From Berberis thunbergii (lineage: Eukaryota; Streptophyta; Magnoliopsida; Ranunculales; Berberidaceae), in assembly GCA_003290165.1 (NCBI GenBank), contig QNQO01001163.1:1-64000 (forward strand): 64,000 nt of DNA, in the 5' to 3' direction. Shown piece after piece: positions 49,819-61,005 of the stretch. A program made the position numbers and the translations under genes. The first letter of the stretch is position 1. Every line of letters starts with the position of its first letter. The notes under the pieces were generated by a model. It saw only the letters and a program-made list of their open reading frames with translations, made no database searches and was not told the DNA's origin.

Positions 49819-51242
49819 GCTTCAAGCTGAGCAAGAGAGACTCGAAAGAATAGGTCCAATAGCATATTATTCCGAATGGGTTTCAGCATGGACGAGGGAC
49901 ACTTCGAGGGAGGCGATTCAAAAACATTTTGAAGAAACTGGTGAAACTGAGAACGACCAACTACTTGAGATGTTCAGGCATCAAACAGAAGGTGAATATC
50001 GTATCATGATGGGCAGGGATATTCGTATTCGTCGGGATCCATTAGCAATGCGGATGCGAGAAGATCAAATAAAGGAAAGTACGACTCCTACTTCAAATTT
50101 GATAAATTTATGGGTCAGCTTTAGTTTTTTCCAGTTTTGTTGATATTCTTCATTCAATATTTTTGTCTTTATAAATCATACTAAGCATTAGTTGATCTCT
50201 GAGATTTTTTCAATTATATACCTGTTTTACTGATATCATCCCTGTTATGAAAAAAGAAAAAGAATATCATTTCCCTGTATGTTTTTCTCCATTATTACTT
50301 TATTAGATATTACTTCTTTAAGAGCTATTATTTTTGTAAGTAATCTATTAACAGAAAGGATAATTGTTTCACGTATATTAAAGTCAAAGATGGTTTATCT
50401 GAAGCTGCTTGATTCTGATCTATTACATGGTTTACTTTTTTTTTCTTGCAGTATGGGGGGGAGATCCCGTGTACCCAACTATTAATTACATTCAAGAGCC
50501 AGATGAAGTGATTGATTACAGGAGTCCAGATTTCCATGAGCCCACGCCCAACATGCTATCGTACCTTATGGAGGTCAGTCTACTAAACTTGTATCCTTTT
50601 CTCTCTTCAGAAGATTGAATTTCACTCAGTGTTCGTGATATAAGATCACTTATATATATTTGTCGAATTAGAGTTGTTCCAATTTGGTGTATCTCCATTT
50701 GTCAGAATCAAAGCTACTTAAAGAAATCAGTTTTGGAATCAACAATATCCCTTGAGGTGTATGATTGTAAATGCTAACAATCTTGGATGCCCTCTATTCA
50801 AATGGCAACCTTAGCAGTACCACCACGTTGAATCCAATGATAATAATACTTCTTCCTAGAACAATCTTGTGCTGAAGTTGTACAAATGTAAATTAAAACA
50901 ATCCCTTGAATCGAGGGTTTCATAGTCCTTAGGCAGTGTTCTGCTGCTTAGATGATCCCATTCAAGGCTTGCTCTTTCTTCCAACACCCAGAATTACCTT
51001 TTTCCAAATTGGAATGATTTGCGTGACTTCTCCTACTTCAGTCATAGATTCGCATATGTTAGATGTTGGATACAAGGCCATGCCTTGATAGCTAAAATTT
51101 ATCTATTGTTTCAGGCAACTGCTGTCATTAATATTTCTATTCATGTGTATTTGTTGTATTTTTTTCGTTTCAGCATGGGAAAATCATATCAAGAGAGGAA
51201 CTAAATAAAAATCTGGCCAAAGAGAAGACTGAAGAGATTGAG
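49819..51242 (+). pseudogene. HMR: Captured exons of HEMERA / pTAC12
   Basis: Three exons with correct splice sites are 49819-50078 (RIGPIAYYSEWVSAWTRDTS; EYRIMMGRDIRIRRDPLAMR), 50452-50573 (WGGDPVYPTINYIQEPDEVI; DFHEPTPNMLSYLME) and 51174-51242 (HGKIISREELNKNLAKEKTE). They splice in frame as ...MREDQIKE|IWGGD...SYLME|HGKII. These match the C-terminal half of plant HEMERA/pTAC12, a protein of the plastid RNA polymerase complex and of phytochrome signalling. About 150 residues are preserved without a stop; the N-terminal part and the last exon are missing. It is in the sense direction of B. Confidence 0.85.
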
Positions 51243-51375
51243 GTATGAAGTGATTTATGTAAAGAACTTAGACATTAAAAATCTGGATCATTTGGAGATC
51301 TGTAAGTTTTCCATGCTTTTACTTAACCCTTTTGGCCGTAGAACCACTTGCAATTTTTTCCTTTTCTGGACCCAG

Positions 51376-52507
51376 GTACAAAGGCTCTTATTGTAGCCAG
51401 AAAGTGGCTATTAAAGTCCTCAAGCCTGAGCGCGTAAGTGCAGATATGCAGCAAGAGTTTGCTCAGGAAGTCTATATAATGAGGTTAGTAAATTGATAGC
51501 CCTTTGACATGCATGGCTTAACATTTTTGGTTTTTTTCCTCAGGATATTGGTCATGCTTGCTCTGCTTTGTTCTAATAACATTTATAGTTTTCTAAATTC
51601 AATTACTGTTATCCAAAGATGACAAATCTTTCTTAAAGAAGTCTTCCTTACTATGTTATCTTTTAGAATCTTCATATGGATCTTGACTGTTGTTCTCTAG
51701 ACATTGTCTCAGATAGATTTTGTTTTGTTAAACTAGAATTGTCAAATTTTAGTTTTTTCTTCGAATTTGGATAGTGTCCATTTATGATGTTCAAGATATT
51801 TATGCTTCTGATTATTAGATGTTGACTAAAAGAGTCCAATTTCTAGTTTGACTGTCCATTTAGGATCCCCCTTAAGACTCTGGGCATTGAGGCGTACGCA
51901 AACCATAAACTCCCAATGCACACACATTGATATGTTTTTAATCATTATATTTTCTTAATGGAGCAAAACTCAGTTTTTTAATTTTTATTTTTATTGATGT
52001 TTCCCAGAAAGTTTTGCATTCCAGAATGAAATTTTGATGACACAAATGGAGCCTCAAAGGGCAATAGTTTCTGTCTTTCTCATTTTACACTTGTTGGTTT
52101 GATTGGAGGCCTTTTCATGCTTCAAATGTTTTCCACTTACTACTATTTGCCATTGCAGGAAGGTTCGACATAAGAATGTGGTACAGTTCATTGGAGCATG
52201 TACCAGACCTCCAAGTTTATGCATTGTGACAGGTAAGCAATCAATTGGCTTCCAGATCTGTTTGCTGTTGTATGCTGATGAGGAGGCCTTTTCAGTTTCG
52301 AGTCTATGTACCAAATTCTACTCTGATCCTGTTTTAATCGTCATCAGTTTCATTTGGGGTTTTATGCTTCAGAATTTATGTCTGGTGGAAGTGTGTATGA
52401 TTTTTTGCATAAGCAAAAGGGAATTCTCAGACTTCCAACTGCACTCAAAGTAGCTATTGATGTTTCAAAGGGAATGAACTACTTCATGAAAAAAGAAAAT
52501 AATGCAG
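51376..52507 (+). pseudogene. Captured exons of an ACT-domain Raf-like kinase (STY8/17/46 type)
   Basis: Exons are 51376-51483 (YKGSYCSQKVAIKVLKPERV then SADMQQEFAQEVYIMR), 52159-52232 (KVRHKNVVQFIGACTRPPSL then CIVT) and 52373-52507 ([20 protein letters not shown] then [15 protein letters not shown]). They cover kinase subdomains II to VIa, with the catalytic Lys in VAIKVL and the Glu in AQEVYIM. The HRDLK catalytic loop is missing; after GMNYF the sequence turns to MKKENNA. STY kinases phosphorylate chloroplast precursor proteins. The fragment cannot be active. It is in the sense direction of B. Confidence 0.85.
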
Positions 52508-52708
52508 GTGTTAAAACCTTCTAAACTTACGTTTCTTCTTTTATTACCCCTTTAGTTTTCCCTTTTTTGAATTGGTTCAACTAAGTAGCTATTTGATTGT
52601 CAGTTGAGCACAGAGCACATAATCATTTAATCTATGTGCTTGATTGTTGAAATTAAATTTCTTAGTTTTTTTGGTACTGATCAGGTTTCTTTTTCTCTTT
52701 GCTTGCGG
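52508..52708 (+). other. Spacer between kinase and PMT fragments
   Basis: T-rich, no feature. Confidence 0.4.
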
Positions 52709-53703
52709 CAAAGATGGTGCATTGATACTCGAGGCTAATAGGATGCTTAGAGCTAGAGGATACTTTGCTTGGGCAGCACAGCCTGTCTATAAGCATGAAG
52801 AGAATCTGCAGGAACAATGGAAAGGTAAGCTATAGTTTAGATTTAATTGTTATTATTATTTTCAATTTAGTGTTTGTATTGACCAGATCTCACTGCATTT
52901 ATGTTTTATGATGGACTCAAATTCATTAATGTCATATATTTACCATTCTTTGTCGCATGATTTTTTCAAATCATTGGTTTCTCTATAAATTCCTATGTGT
53001 GGTGGATTTTTAACCCCATCATGATTCAATTGGAACTGGAATGGCTATGCCCTCATGCAACTAACGAGTTCACTGTTCAGGAGTTAACAGTACCAGCCTT
53101 AACTCTCAGAGCAAATAACATGTTTAAAAAGTTGCAAATAATTGTCATTTGCCTCTCTGTTTTGCAGGTACGTGTGTCTGAAACCATGCATCACCCGATT
53201 ACCTGAGAATGGATATGGAGCAAATGTTTCTTCATGGCCTTTACGATTACATGATCCTCCGGATAGGCTCCAGAGCATAGAAATGGATGCCTACTTATCT
53301 AAAAAGGAATTGTTCAAGGCAGAATCAAAATACTGGTATGACATAATAGAACGTTATGTCCGCGCATACCACTGGAAAAAGTTGCAGCTGTGGAATGTGT
53401 TGGACATGAAGGCTGGGTTTGGAGGGTATAGTCTCATATTTACCCTCATATTTGTTAGAGATAGTTGAAGTCTTTAGATGCACCTTTCACATGATCATTC
53501 CCTTTTTCCACTTAAAACATATCTATGAATATAAAATCTTTTGCTTGTAGTGACTTGTTGAACATTTTTGTGATTGCAGGTTTGCATCAGCTTTGATTGA
53601 TCTTGGGTTAGATTGTTGGGTGTTGAATGTTGTTCCTGTTAGTGGAACAAATACTTTGCCTGTCATATATGATCGTGGACTTATAGGAGTCATGCATGAC
53701 TGT
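52709..53703 (+). pseudogene. Captured exons of a PMT-family (DUF248) methyltransferase
   Basis: Exons are about 52709-52824 ([20 protein letters not shown] then [14 protein letters not shown]), 53168-53425 ([52 protein letters not shown]) and 53580-about 53703 ([20 protein letters not shown] then [16 protein letters not shown]). They match plant Golgi PMT10/11-like putative pectin methyltransferases. The LDMKAGFGG is the second SAM-binding motif. The first motif and N-terminal anchor are absent. It is in the sense direction of B. Confidence 0.85.
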
Positions 53704-55523
53704 GTAACAAATATTTTTATTTTGGTACTGAGATTGTTTTATTTTGCTTCTTTACATTGACCTATTATCCTGTATGCCTCTGAACAAAAAGGGTATATGG
53801 AATGGTTTATGCAACTTAGACTAGAGTTAGTTTTGTTTTGTTTTTGAAGAATCTGTAGTCAATTTATCAGTTTTATGCAGTTAGATCTTTTTTTTTGGAG
53901 TCGGATGCTTGTCTTTTTTATGCTAGTGTATGATTAATAAATGTGTTTGTGAATATCTTGTTATATCTATTTAATCATTCTGTATATATTTGTTAAATAT
54001 TATTATATTGAAAATGTGTCAAATTATGTTTAGTGCAGGTTTTTCAGCTTATTGAAATTATGTTTAGGCGTTTTCTATTTCCGGCGTTGATGCTGCTGCT
54101 GCTGCTGCTACGCTTTGGCGCGTTACTGCTGCTGCTGCCTTGCTTTGCTGTTGCTGCTGCCCTGCTTTGCTGTTGCTGTTGTTGCTTGGTTTGCTGCTTG
54201 GTTTGCTGCTGCTGTGTCGCAGCGTTGACCTGCTGAGATGTCGCGATATCACATGCAAGTATAGAGAGATTACTTGATCGAGTGAGAATTGATTTCAGGC
54301 AGAAACGCGCGTGTTCTACGGTTGAGAGATTGCTGCGTGTTCTACGCGCGTCTGCTGTTCTCCAAGTCATTCCATATGTGAAGGTTAGTGTCCATAGTAT
54401 TTATTTGAAATAATTTAGACAACAATTATATCATTTCAAGCAGCCTTTCAATCAACCCATAGACTGAAAAAGGCCACCAAAACCATAACAATAGATCACT
54501 ACTTGCATTTGCATGCAATACCACAAGAAAGGAAGATAAAAGAAGAAGAGCAAATGCAGAAGTATATTGGAGGAAAAGAGAGCCTACCAAATGGAAAATA
54601 GAGAAATGGCAAAGAAATGGAGAGATTGAGATGGAGAATCTCTTCACTATAGAGGAAGAGAAGAAATGCAAGGGAGAGGGGGGAAGAATGAGTGGGGTGG
54701 TGAGGGGGTTTAAATAGGCCAGACATCCCTCCTTTTTCACCTGTCACCTGTTCAAAAGGTCTTTTTTGTAAGGTCTGCCATTTGTCATAAAATATAAGTT
54801 ATCCAAAAATCTGTAGAAATCTATAAAAGTTTTTTTTTTTAATCCAAATCTTTCATAATCTCTTGTCATAAAAGTAAAACCTTAAAAAAAAAAATTCTGA
54901 CAAGTAGTAAATCTTGAAAAATCTAGTTAGGAATTAAAGTGAGTCTATATTTAGATTATAGTGTGTTGGTAGGAAAGATAAACACGTGTAATTCGTGTAT
55001 ATCTTGTAATTGCAAAGTTTCTATAAAAATGGAAATGTGATTTGTAAACTCATGGTGGTTTTCAATGCCATTCTGATTTTCCTTTTTTATGTTCTTAAAT
55101 TGATTGATTTTCCCATCCCGCCACCTCCCTCCCCTCGCTTATTTCCTCGCCCACTTCATCGACATTTAGAATTTCTGATTCAGTTTAGCAAGCTAGTAAA
55201 CTTATAACCGGAATCAATATGATGAAAAAATTGAAGTGATAACTTCACTTCCTCGACATTTAAGCATAAATGACTCTTTCGTTTGTGATTTCAAGCAAAT
55301 AGGATAAAAAGTCTTATCTAATGTAGTAATGGTGCCTGTATTGGTGGATTTGTGGGTTGACGTTGTTTTGATAAGTCTGGGACTCTTACATCGGACGACA
55401 TGGTATGTTATGATGTCACATGATCAAGTTTTAGCTTATGTAATTGATGATATATACTGTGATGGATGTAATGGATATATGACAATGTTTTTTAGGAGTT
55501 CCGTGGAGTAGAATTTTTTTTAG
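53704..55523 (+). other. Non-coding stretch of B with CTG-rich block
   Basis: A CTG/TTG-rich block lies at 54085-54235 (GCTGCTGCTGCTGCTGCTAC). The segment 54425-54990 is purine-rich and of unknown origin. A short pyrimidine-rich CCGCCACCTCCCTCCCCTCG is at 55118-55137. Confidence 0.45.
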
Positions 55524-56300
55524 GAGCATATAATCTGGTCTAGTAGAATTTTTTTTTCAGCATGAAACCTATATGTTGTTGATGATGATACTTCTACTTG
55601 TGCTTTTGCTACAACTTATTGTTATTACACCCAGGTCCAGATCATATGCAATAAAGTACTTAAATAGTATCTATGTTGTCTTGTTTCAATAACTGTGCAA
55701 TTATAGGTCATGTTTGTCTGTCATTGGTTTATTAGCAATCTTTATAGGTCATGTTTGTCTGTCATTAAGTACTGACTAATTTTTATACTGCAGGGCTCTG
55801 AAGGTCTGAGCCAGTACGGGCAGCGCAGTATGTTGGACAGGAGAATGCGCATACATTGCTTGTTTCTGGGGTGCAAAGTGTGTCGTTGTATCAACCATCA
55901 CCGGTGCCATATACAAGCAACTACCAGGTGCTGCATTCTCATCATTTTCAGTATATTGAACAAGCAACTACCGAAAGAAATGGGGCCTGTTCCTAAGGGC
56001 ATCAATGTATTTTCTTACATTATAACTAGGGCGATTTGTATTGTTGGAAAAAACATAGAAAAATTCTTTTGTTTTAGATGCGAGCGAAACCTGATATAAC
56101 AAGCTATGTTCCATTTGTTCAGGTTAATCCTGTTATTGTACATTAATTAATGCTATTTGTTTACATGTTTTTGTTTGGCGTCAAAACTTGACAAGTTCCT
56201 TTTTACGGTTGATTTTGTATTTATCTAGCATATAGTTTGGTGGTTCTTATTCGTGTCGGAGGCATGACACAAACTATAGTAAGGACTGATTTTGCAGGTG
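55524..56300 (+). pseudogene. Right internal segment shared with A, includes unassigned exon
   Basis: Homologous to 21239-22010. The exon from 55795 reads GSEGLSQYGQ, is then frame-shifted by an extra CG relative to A, and has an open frame SLYQPSPVPYTSNYQ further on. Family unknown. Confidence 0.6.
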
Positions 56301-57057
56301 CCACGGCTGTGATTTTGCTGCAGCAGCAAAAAAAAATATAAATTTTTTTTTCGATTATATTAACTTGCAACGGTTTTACACCGTTGCAACAAAACAGATT
56401 TCTTTTTTTTTTGAATTTTGTTTTAATTGCCAACGGTTTCACACCGTAGTTCCATATTGCTACACCTAAAAACCGTTGCTAGTACTTTTGCCACGGTTTA
56501 ATTTACACTATTTAGCCACGGTTTATAGCCGTTGCCACAGTTAGCCACGGCTAATAACCGTTGCTACTTTTAGACACGGTTAAATACCGTTGCAAATACA
56601 TGTGCATAGCCACGGTTTAAAACCGTTGCAAATGTTAGCCACGGCTAGAAACCGTTGCTACCTTTAGACACGGTTTAAAACCGTTGCAATTATATAAACT
56701 TAGCCACGGCTAAAAACCGTTGCCATAGTTAGCCACGGCTATAAACCGTATCTATCTTGTTAGCCACGGTTTATAACCGTTGCTAATATTTACACTTAGT
56801 AACGGCTTAGAACCGTTGCTAATTTATCCACGGTTTAAAACCGTTGCGAGTTTTGTTGCAACGGTTTATAACCGTTGCTAATTTCTGCAAATAACGCCAT
56901 CCCCTTCAACCATAAAACCGTTGCTACAATGTTTAGCAACGGTTTTTAGCCGTGACAAAAAATTTTGCGACGCCCCTGTAGTCCACGGCTCTTAGCCGTG
57001 GCAATGTCTTATGCCCACGGTATAAAACCGTGGCTAATGGGGGTTTTTGGTGTAGTG
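56301..57057 (+). repeat. Right subterminal repeat array of B
   Basis: More than twenty CCACGGTTTAAAACCGTTGC-like units, ending GTTTTTGGTGTAGTG. Closely related to 22011-22725. Confidence 0.85.
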
Positions 57058-58972
57058 CCAATAGCTTGTATAGCTTCAACTGCAACAGCTATGCTCACAT
57101 CCATAATAAGCTACAAGCAAAAAGGTATACCTAAATTAATGAAGTTAGAAATTTCCAAAGCGGCTGATTTTGGAGCGAGGTTATGGAGACGGGATTATCT
57201 ATACACAAATTTAATGGATTTTAAATTTCCTAATCACGTCAAAGGTGTCTTCGTAGGAATTTTGATGAATCCATTCATATATATATGTTGCTCATTACTT
57301 AGACATCGATATACAGTAAAACCCTACAGCTACTCTCTAAAATAAGAAGAATAAACAAAGACAAACAACAACAATAACATAACACAAAAAAGGTACCTTA
57401 TGTGTGACATAGGGTCTAAACTAAATGAGAAAAGTTCATACCTTCTTAAGAATTCGACCAACTTCACTGAAATCACCAGGAGCTATTCTTTTTGTTGAAG
57501 CGAGCTTTGTAAGCTCTGACACAGCCTCCTTTCTTTCAGACCATTTTGTAGCTTTCTGAAATTATAAAAGAGTATTCAACATATCAAACATTATAAAAAT
57601 CACGATCTAACTTTTCATATGACTTCAGATCAAGTTGAAAGTATGATGAGAGAGCTATCAAATGTCTCAAAACTACAGAGGAACGACACTAACCACTCCA
57701 TCCCAAAAGTTGACTTCTCCAAAGGATTCAGAATGTCCACGGGATCAACAAGTTCATACTCATCTATTTCCTAAGGAATTGACAGAAAAGGCTCGAATGA
57801 ATTACCAAAAAAAAGTAGGTTTTTCAAATGAAATACAATGCAAATATGTTCAAACAAAAGTGTTGTGTCAATCAGAAGCATCCTGAACGTCAATTATCGC
57901 ATTGGAGCAGCAAAAGGTCACATAAAGACAATTCCATACCATCAGCTGCAGATTCATCGCTTAGGCTTGGCCGAGCAGCTTCTGAGACTGATTCTGGCTC
58001 TTGCTCCTTGTCTTGCTCAGACCTAATATCAAAAAATAATCAATTCTACCAAATAATGAATATCGGCTTTCAATAAGGCCCTTATTGACAAGTGGTCTAG
58101 AATCAAAACCAGACAGTTGCACAAGGGGATTTGTACGAATAGGAGAATAGTTGACCTCAAAACAGGAAACAAAATTCCCCCAGCAAAAACCTCGCACTAA
58201 TGTGCCACAAAATTGCAAACCTTGGAGTATCCCTAAGATGACACAAAAGAACTGAAAGTAATTCTCTTTAAAAGGTAGGATTGGTACGAATAGGAGAATA
58301 GTTTACCTCAAAACAGGAAACAAAATTCCCCCAGCAAAAACCTCACACTAATGTGCCACAAAATTGCAAACCTTGGAGTATCCCTAAGTTGACACAAAAA
58401 AACTGAAAGGAATTCTCTTCAAAAGGTAGGTTTATGGGCCTTATTTTACGAGTTGGTTTTGCTGCTCCCGTGACATTAACAAGCTCCGCCTCCAGTTCTT
58501 TTTTCTAGAAAACCAAAAAACAACTCATTGCTCAAAAGGCAGATAAAACAAGCAAATAGGAAACAAAAATACATCAAGGTTGACGGTTACCATAGTGTCC
58601 CGCATTTTTTCTAACAAGATGGATTTTACTGGATCTTTCCCAATCCATCGGCAAAGTTCTAGTGTCAGTCCTTTGGAGGATGCACGGACATTCTGGTCTT
58701 GGTGATCAAAAAGTTCAGGAAGCATCTTCAAAATTCTTTAAGGAGGGACTATCTTTGAGCCAAATTCACTACATATACCCGATACAAAAAACAAAAAATA
58801 CAAAAAGATAAAAGATAAAGGTTGTTAAGTCCTTTAAATCATTTCATCGTATATAATATCAGTAACTTTTCATCTGCAACCTGAATGCAAACCTTAGGGC
58901 TTGAAACATGACGTCAATAGCAGGCACAATTGCTTTAGCAACTTTGTTCTTGATTGCTTTCTCCATAGCATC
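57058..58972 (-). pseudogene. MOR1: Captured MOR1-like exons, upstream part
   Basis: Minus-strand exons from right to left are 58972-58893 (AMEKAIKNKVAKAIVPAIDV), about 58770-58591 (RILKMLPELFDHQDQNVRAS; LELCRWIGKDPVKSILLEKM), about 58506-58425 (KKELEAELVNVTGAAKPTRK), 58021-57930 (EQDKEPESVSEAARPS), 57558-57441 (KATKWSERKEAVSELTKLAS) and 57110-57058 (DVSIAVAVEAIQAIG). They match consecutive TOG-linker exons of plant MOR1/GEM1, a microtubule growth factor. A TAA replaces the Lys before RILKM (about 58737), so the copy is dead. Introns are kept. The last exon is cut by element B and continues at 40121. Confidence 0.92.
58131..58430 (-). repeat. Two-copy tandem duplication in the MOR1 intron
   Basis: A unit of about 150 bp beginning TACGAATAGGAGAATAG and containing AAATTCCCCCAGCAAAAACC occurs at about 58134 and 58285, nearly identical. 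Confidence 0.85.
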
Positions 58973-59705
58973 CTGAAATTCCACCAGAAAAAAATAAAAA
59001 TAAATAAATAGATCTCTCTGATAAAAAATTTATGAAGATTCGATCCTAGGAAATGTCAAACATCATTATACATCGTTATGAGTCCGTTATCCATTTTAAC
59101 TGCATAGCTAACTCGTCAATAACCATTAGTCTGAAACCCCATTAATTCAAAACCGCTAAACCCATCAAAACCCAAAGCTTCCTAACAAGTATTTACCAAT
59201 AAAAATATCATAATACAGTACAAGAGAAGAGAACCCATTCATGACTACCATCACTTAGATTCTATAATTGTAGCAAAAACAACATTTTTCCATCATCAAC
59301 GATAGGGTTTTCCATCTGACTACTTCAGTAACAGTCAATGAAGACAATATAATAAAAGAGAAACCTCCACCATCACTAAGCTGAAACCTAACAACAAATC
59401 GAGCATAAGAAGCTCCTACGTAGCTAGATTGGGGGTAAACATTGATAGGTCTCAAATGAACAGAAACAACACATTTCTGCTCTTGCAGCAAACCAAAAGG
59501 TCCATCAAACTTTAACAAAGTAATAATGCAACTCTATTTATCAAGCATATTGAATCATCATTTCAGATTGTTTCAATTCAATAACAAATACTTAAATTAT
59601 TAGTATTTAAATACACAGACTTCAAATTTACAGCTAAACTAATCAGAAACTGATAAACAAACCCTAAAACGACAACTCGAGATCAAAAGCCCTAAACGAA
59701 CAAAC
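58973..59705 (-). other. Spacer in C between MOR1 and EHD fragments
   Basis: An 87-codon minus frame (59255-59518) is not recognised. AT-rich, intron-like. Confidence 0.45.
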
Positions 59706-59785
59706 CTGCTTAAGTTCAGACCGGGAGAGGTTGGAAAGAGCGAAGAACTTGGTCGCATCGCTCTCCGTAATGCGTCCATCTCCAT
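59706..59785 (-). pseudogene. Captured exon of an EH-domain protein (EHD1/2-like)
   Basis: The minus strand reads DGDGRITESDATKFFALSNL then SRSELKQ between TTGCAG and a GTTTGT donor. DGDGRITG.DA.KFF.MS.L.R.ELKQVW is the EF-hand/EH-domain loop of plant EHD proteins, endocytosis ATPases. Only this exon is present, placed upstream of the MOR1 exons in C. It is in the sense direction. Confidence 0.8.
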
Positions 59786-60394
59786 CTGCAAACAAACACA
59801 AATCAATCAAATGAGTTCTACAAAGATCTAACCACAACTTGTACCCAGAAACAGAAGAGTAGAGAAGTTGAATGAATGAAGGAACCTAAATAGATTAGCC
59901 GCAGGTGCGGAGGATGCGCGAGAAGAATTGGAGAGGAGGTGAAGAGGATTCGAGTGAGGAGAACTCCTTGAGCTTGCGATTGTGTATGGCGTTGGAGACT
60001 CGGCTTTCGTCCAAAACCCTAGCTATCTTCACTATCAATTCTTGTTGTATCTCCTTTTCTTCCTTCTTGAAACCTGCAAGTCTTGCTGTCGGAAGCCGAA
60101 GGAGGCATCAGAATCTGAATCATCGTAACGACTTGGGTCAACACAACAACAAGCAGCGAATGTAGCAACAAAGCTAACTATCCGCTCGGGGAAGGAAGTT
60201 CGTCGCTAGAAATTGAAGAGAGAAATTAGGGCTTTGGAGAAGGTGGAGAAGAATTGGAGAGGAGGTGAAGAGGATTCGAGTGAGGAGAGCTCCTTGTGCT
60301 CTTTTTCCCCAATTTTTTTCACCAAATTTAAAGCGCGAAAGTTTTGGAGCCAGAGCGCGAAACTCTCTCCACACATACGCACGTGCAAAACACA
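59786..60394 (-). promoter_or_regulatory. Left arm of C, duplicated leader-like block
   Basis: A stretch (GAAGAATTGGAGAGGAGGTG, then AAGAGGATTCGAGTGAGGAG) occurs twice, at 59922 and 60249. On the minus strand it is pyrimidine-rich, as are the left arms of A and B, and may be the 5' leader of C. Function is inferred. Confidence 0.4.
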
Positions 60395-60695
60395 TGTGTT
60401 TAGCCACGGTTTTAAACCATTGGCAGTTCAAAACACGTTTGTGCCCACGGTTTTAGCCCGTTGGCCATTATAGCCACGGTTTTTAGCCGTGGCAAAAGAA
60501 CCCACGGTTTTAAACCCTGGCCATAGGGTGGTGATTATTGCCACAATTTTAAGCCGTTGGCAGTTCAAAACACGCTTGTGCCCATGGTTTTAGCCCGTTG
60601 GCCATTATAGCCACGGTTATTAGCCGTGGCAAATGAACCCACGGCTAAGAACCGTGGTCATCTACGTGTAGCTAAAACGACCTTTTGGTGTAGTG
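60395..60695 (-). repeat. Left subterminal array of C
   Basis: Units such as CCACGGTTTTAAACCATTGG and CCACGGTTTTTAGCCGTGG, ending at ACCTTTTGGTGTAGTG. There is a local duplication: TTGGCAGTTCAAAACACG(T/C)TTGTGCCCA at about 60420 and 60550. Confidence 0.8.
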
Positions 60696-61005
60696 TATTT
60701 GCCATGGCAAAAAATCGTAGCTATAATGACCAATGGCTTAAAACCGTGGATAAAAAAAACTGGCCACGAATGAAAATCTTTGGTTTATTGGCCACGGCCA
60801 CAAACCATGGCTATAATTACCAACGGTCTAAAACCGTGGCTAAAACAATGGCCACGGCTCAAAACCGTGGCTATAATGAGCAACGGCTCAAAACCGTGGC
60901 TACACTAAAAACGCTGAAAAAAATTGGGCGGGGTTTTTTGGCATTCGATTCTTTCCTCTCCTTTTTTCCTACTCCCTCCACTCGACTTCCAAAATATAAC
61001 AGGCA
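60696..61005 (+). mobile_element. Continuation of CACTA element D left end
   Basis: Starts with TAT (duplication) and goes on TTGCCATGGCAAAAAATCGT, the position expected after ...CCGTTGGTTTAT at 34458 when aligned with A (4120 onward). It also has the left-arm features TGGGCGGGGTTTTTTGGC and CCCTCCACTCGACTTCC. Similarity to A ends near 61005. Confidence 0.8.

Larger units (their letters stand above)
40122..57057 (+). mobile_element. CACTA element B, complete, 16.94 kb, nested in C
   Basis: Starts CACTACACCAAAAACCCCAT and ends GTTTTTGGTGTAGTG, flanked by CCA on both sides (40119-40121, 57058-57060). The arms closely match element A. It carries an intact Transposase_24-type gene (45872-47531) but no TNP2. 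It also carries plus-strand host exons for 2-ODD, RDR, AP-3 mu, HEMERA, a Raf-like kinase and a PMT methyltransferase, and a nested hAT element. Without the hAT it is about 15 kb. Confidence 0.95.

Noticed and set aside
54033..54370. Leu/Cys-rich plus ORF and Gln-rich minus ORF
   Set aside because: Trinucleotide CTG/TTG repeats give open frames in both directions; no conserved domain.
57662..58076. Plus-strand ORFs opposite the MOR1 fragment
   Set aside because: Shadows of the minus-strand exons and introns.
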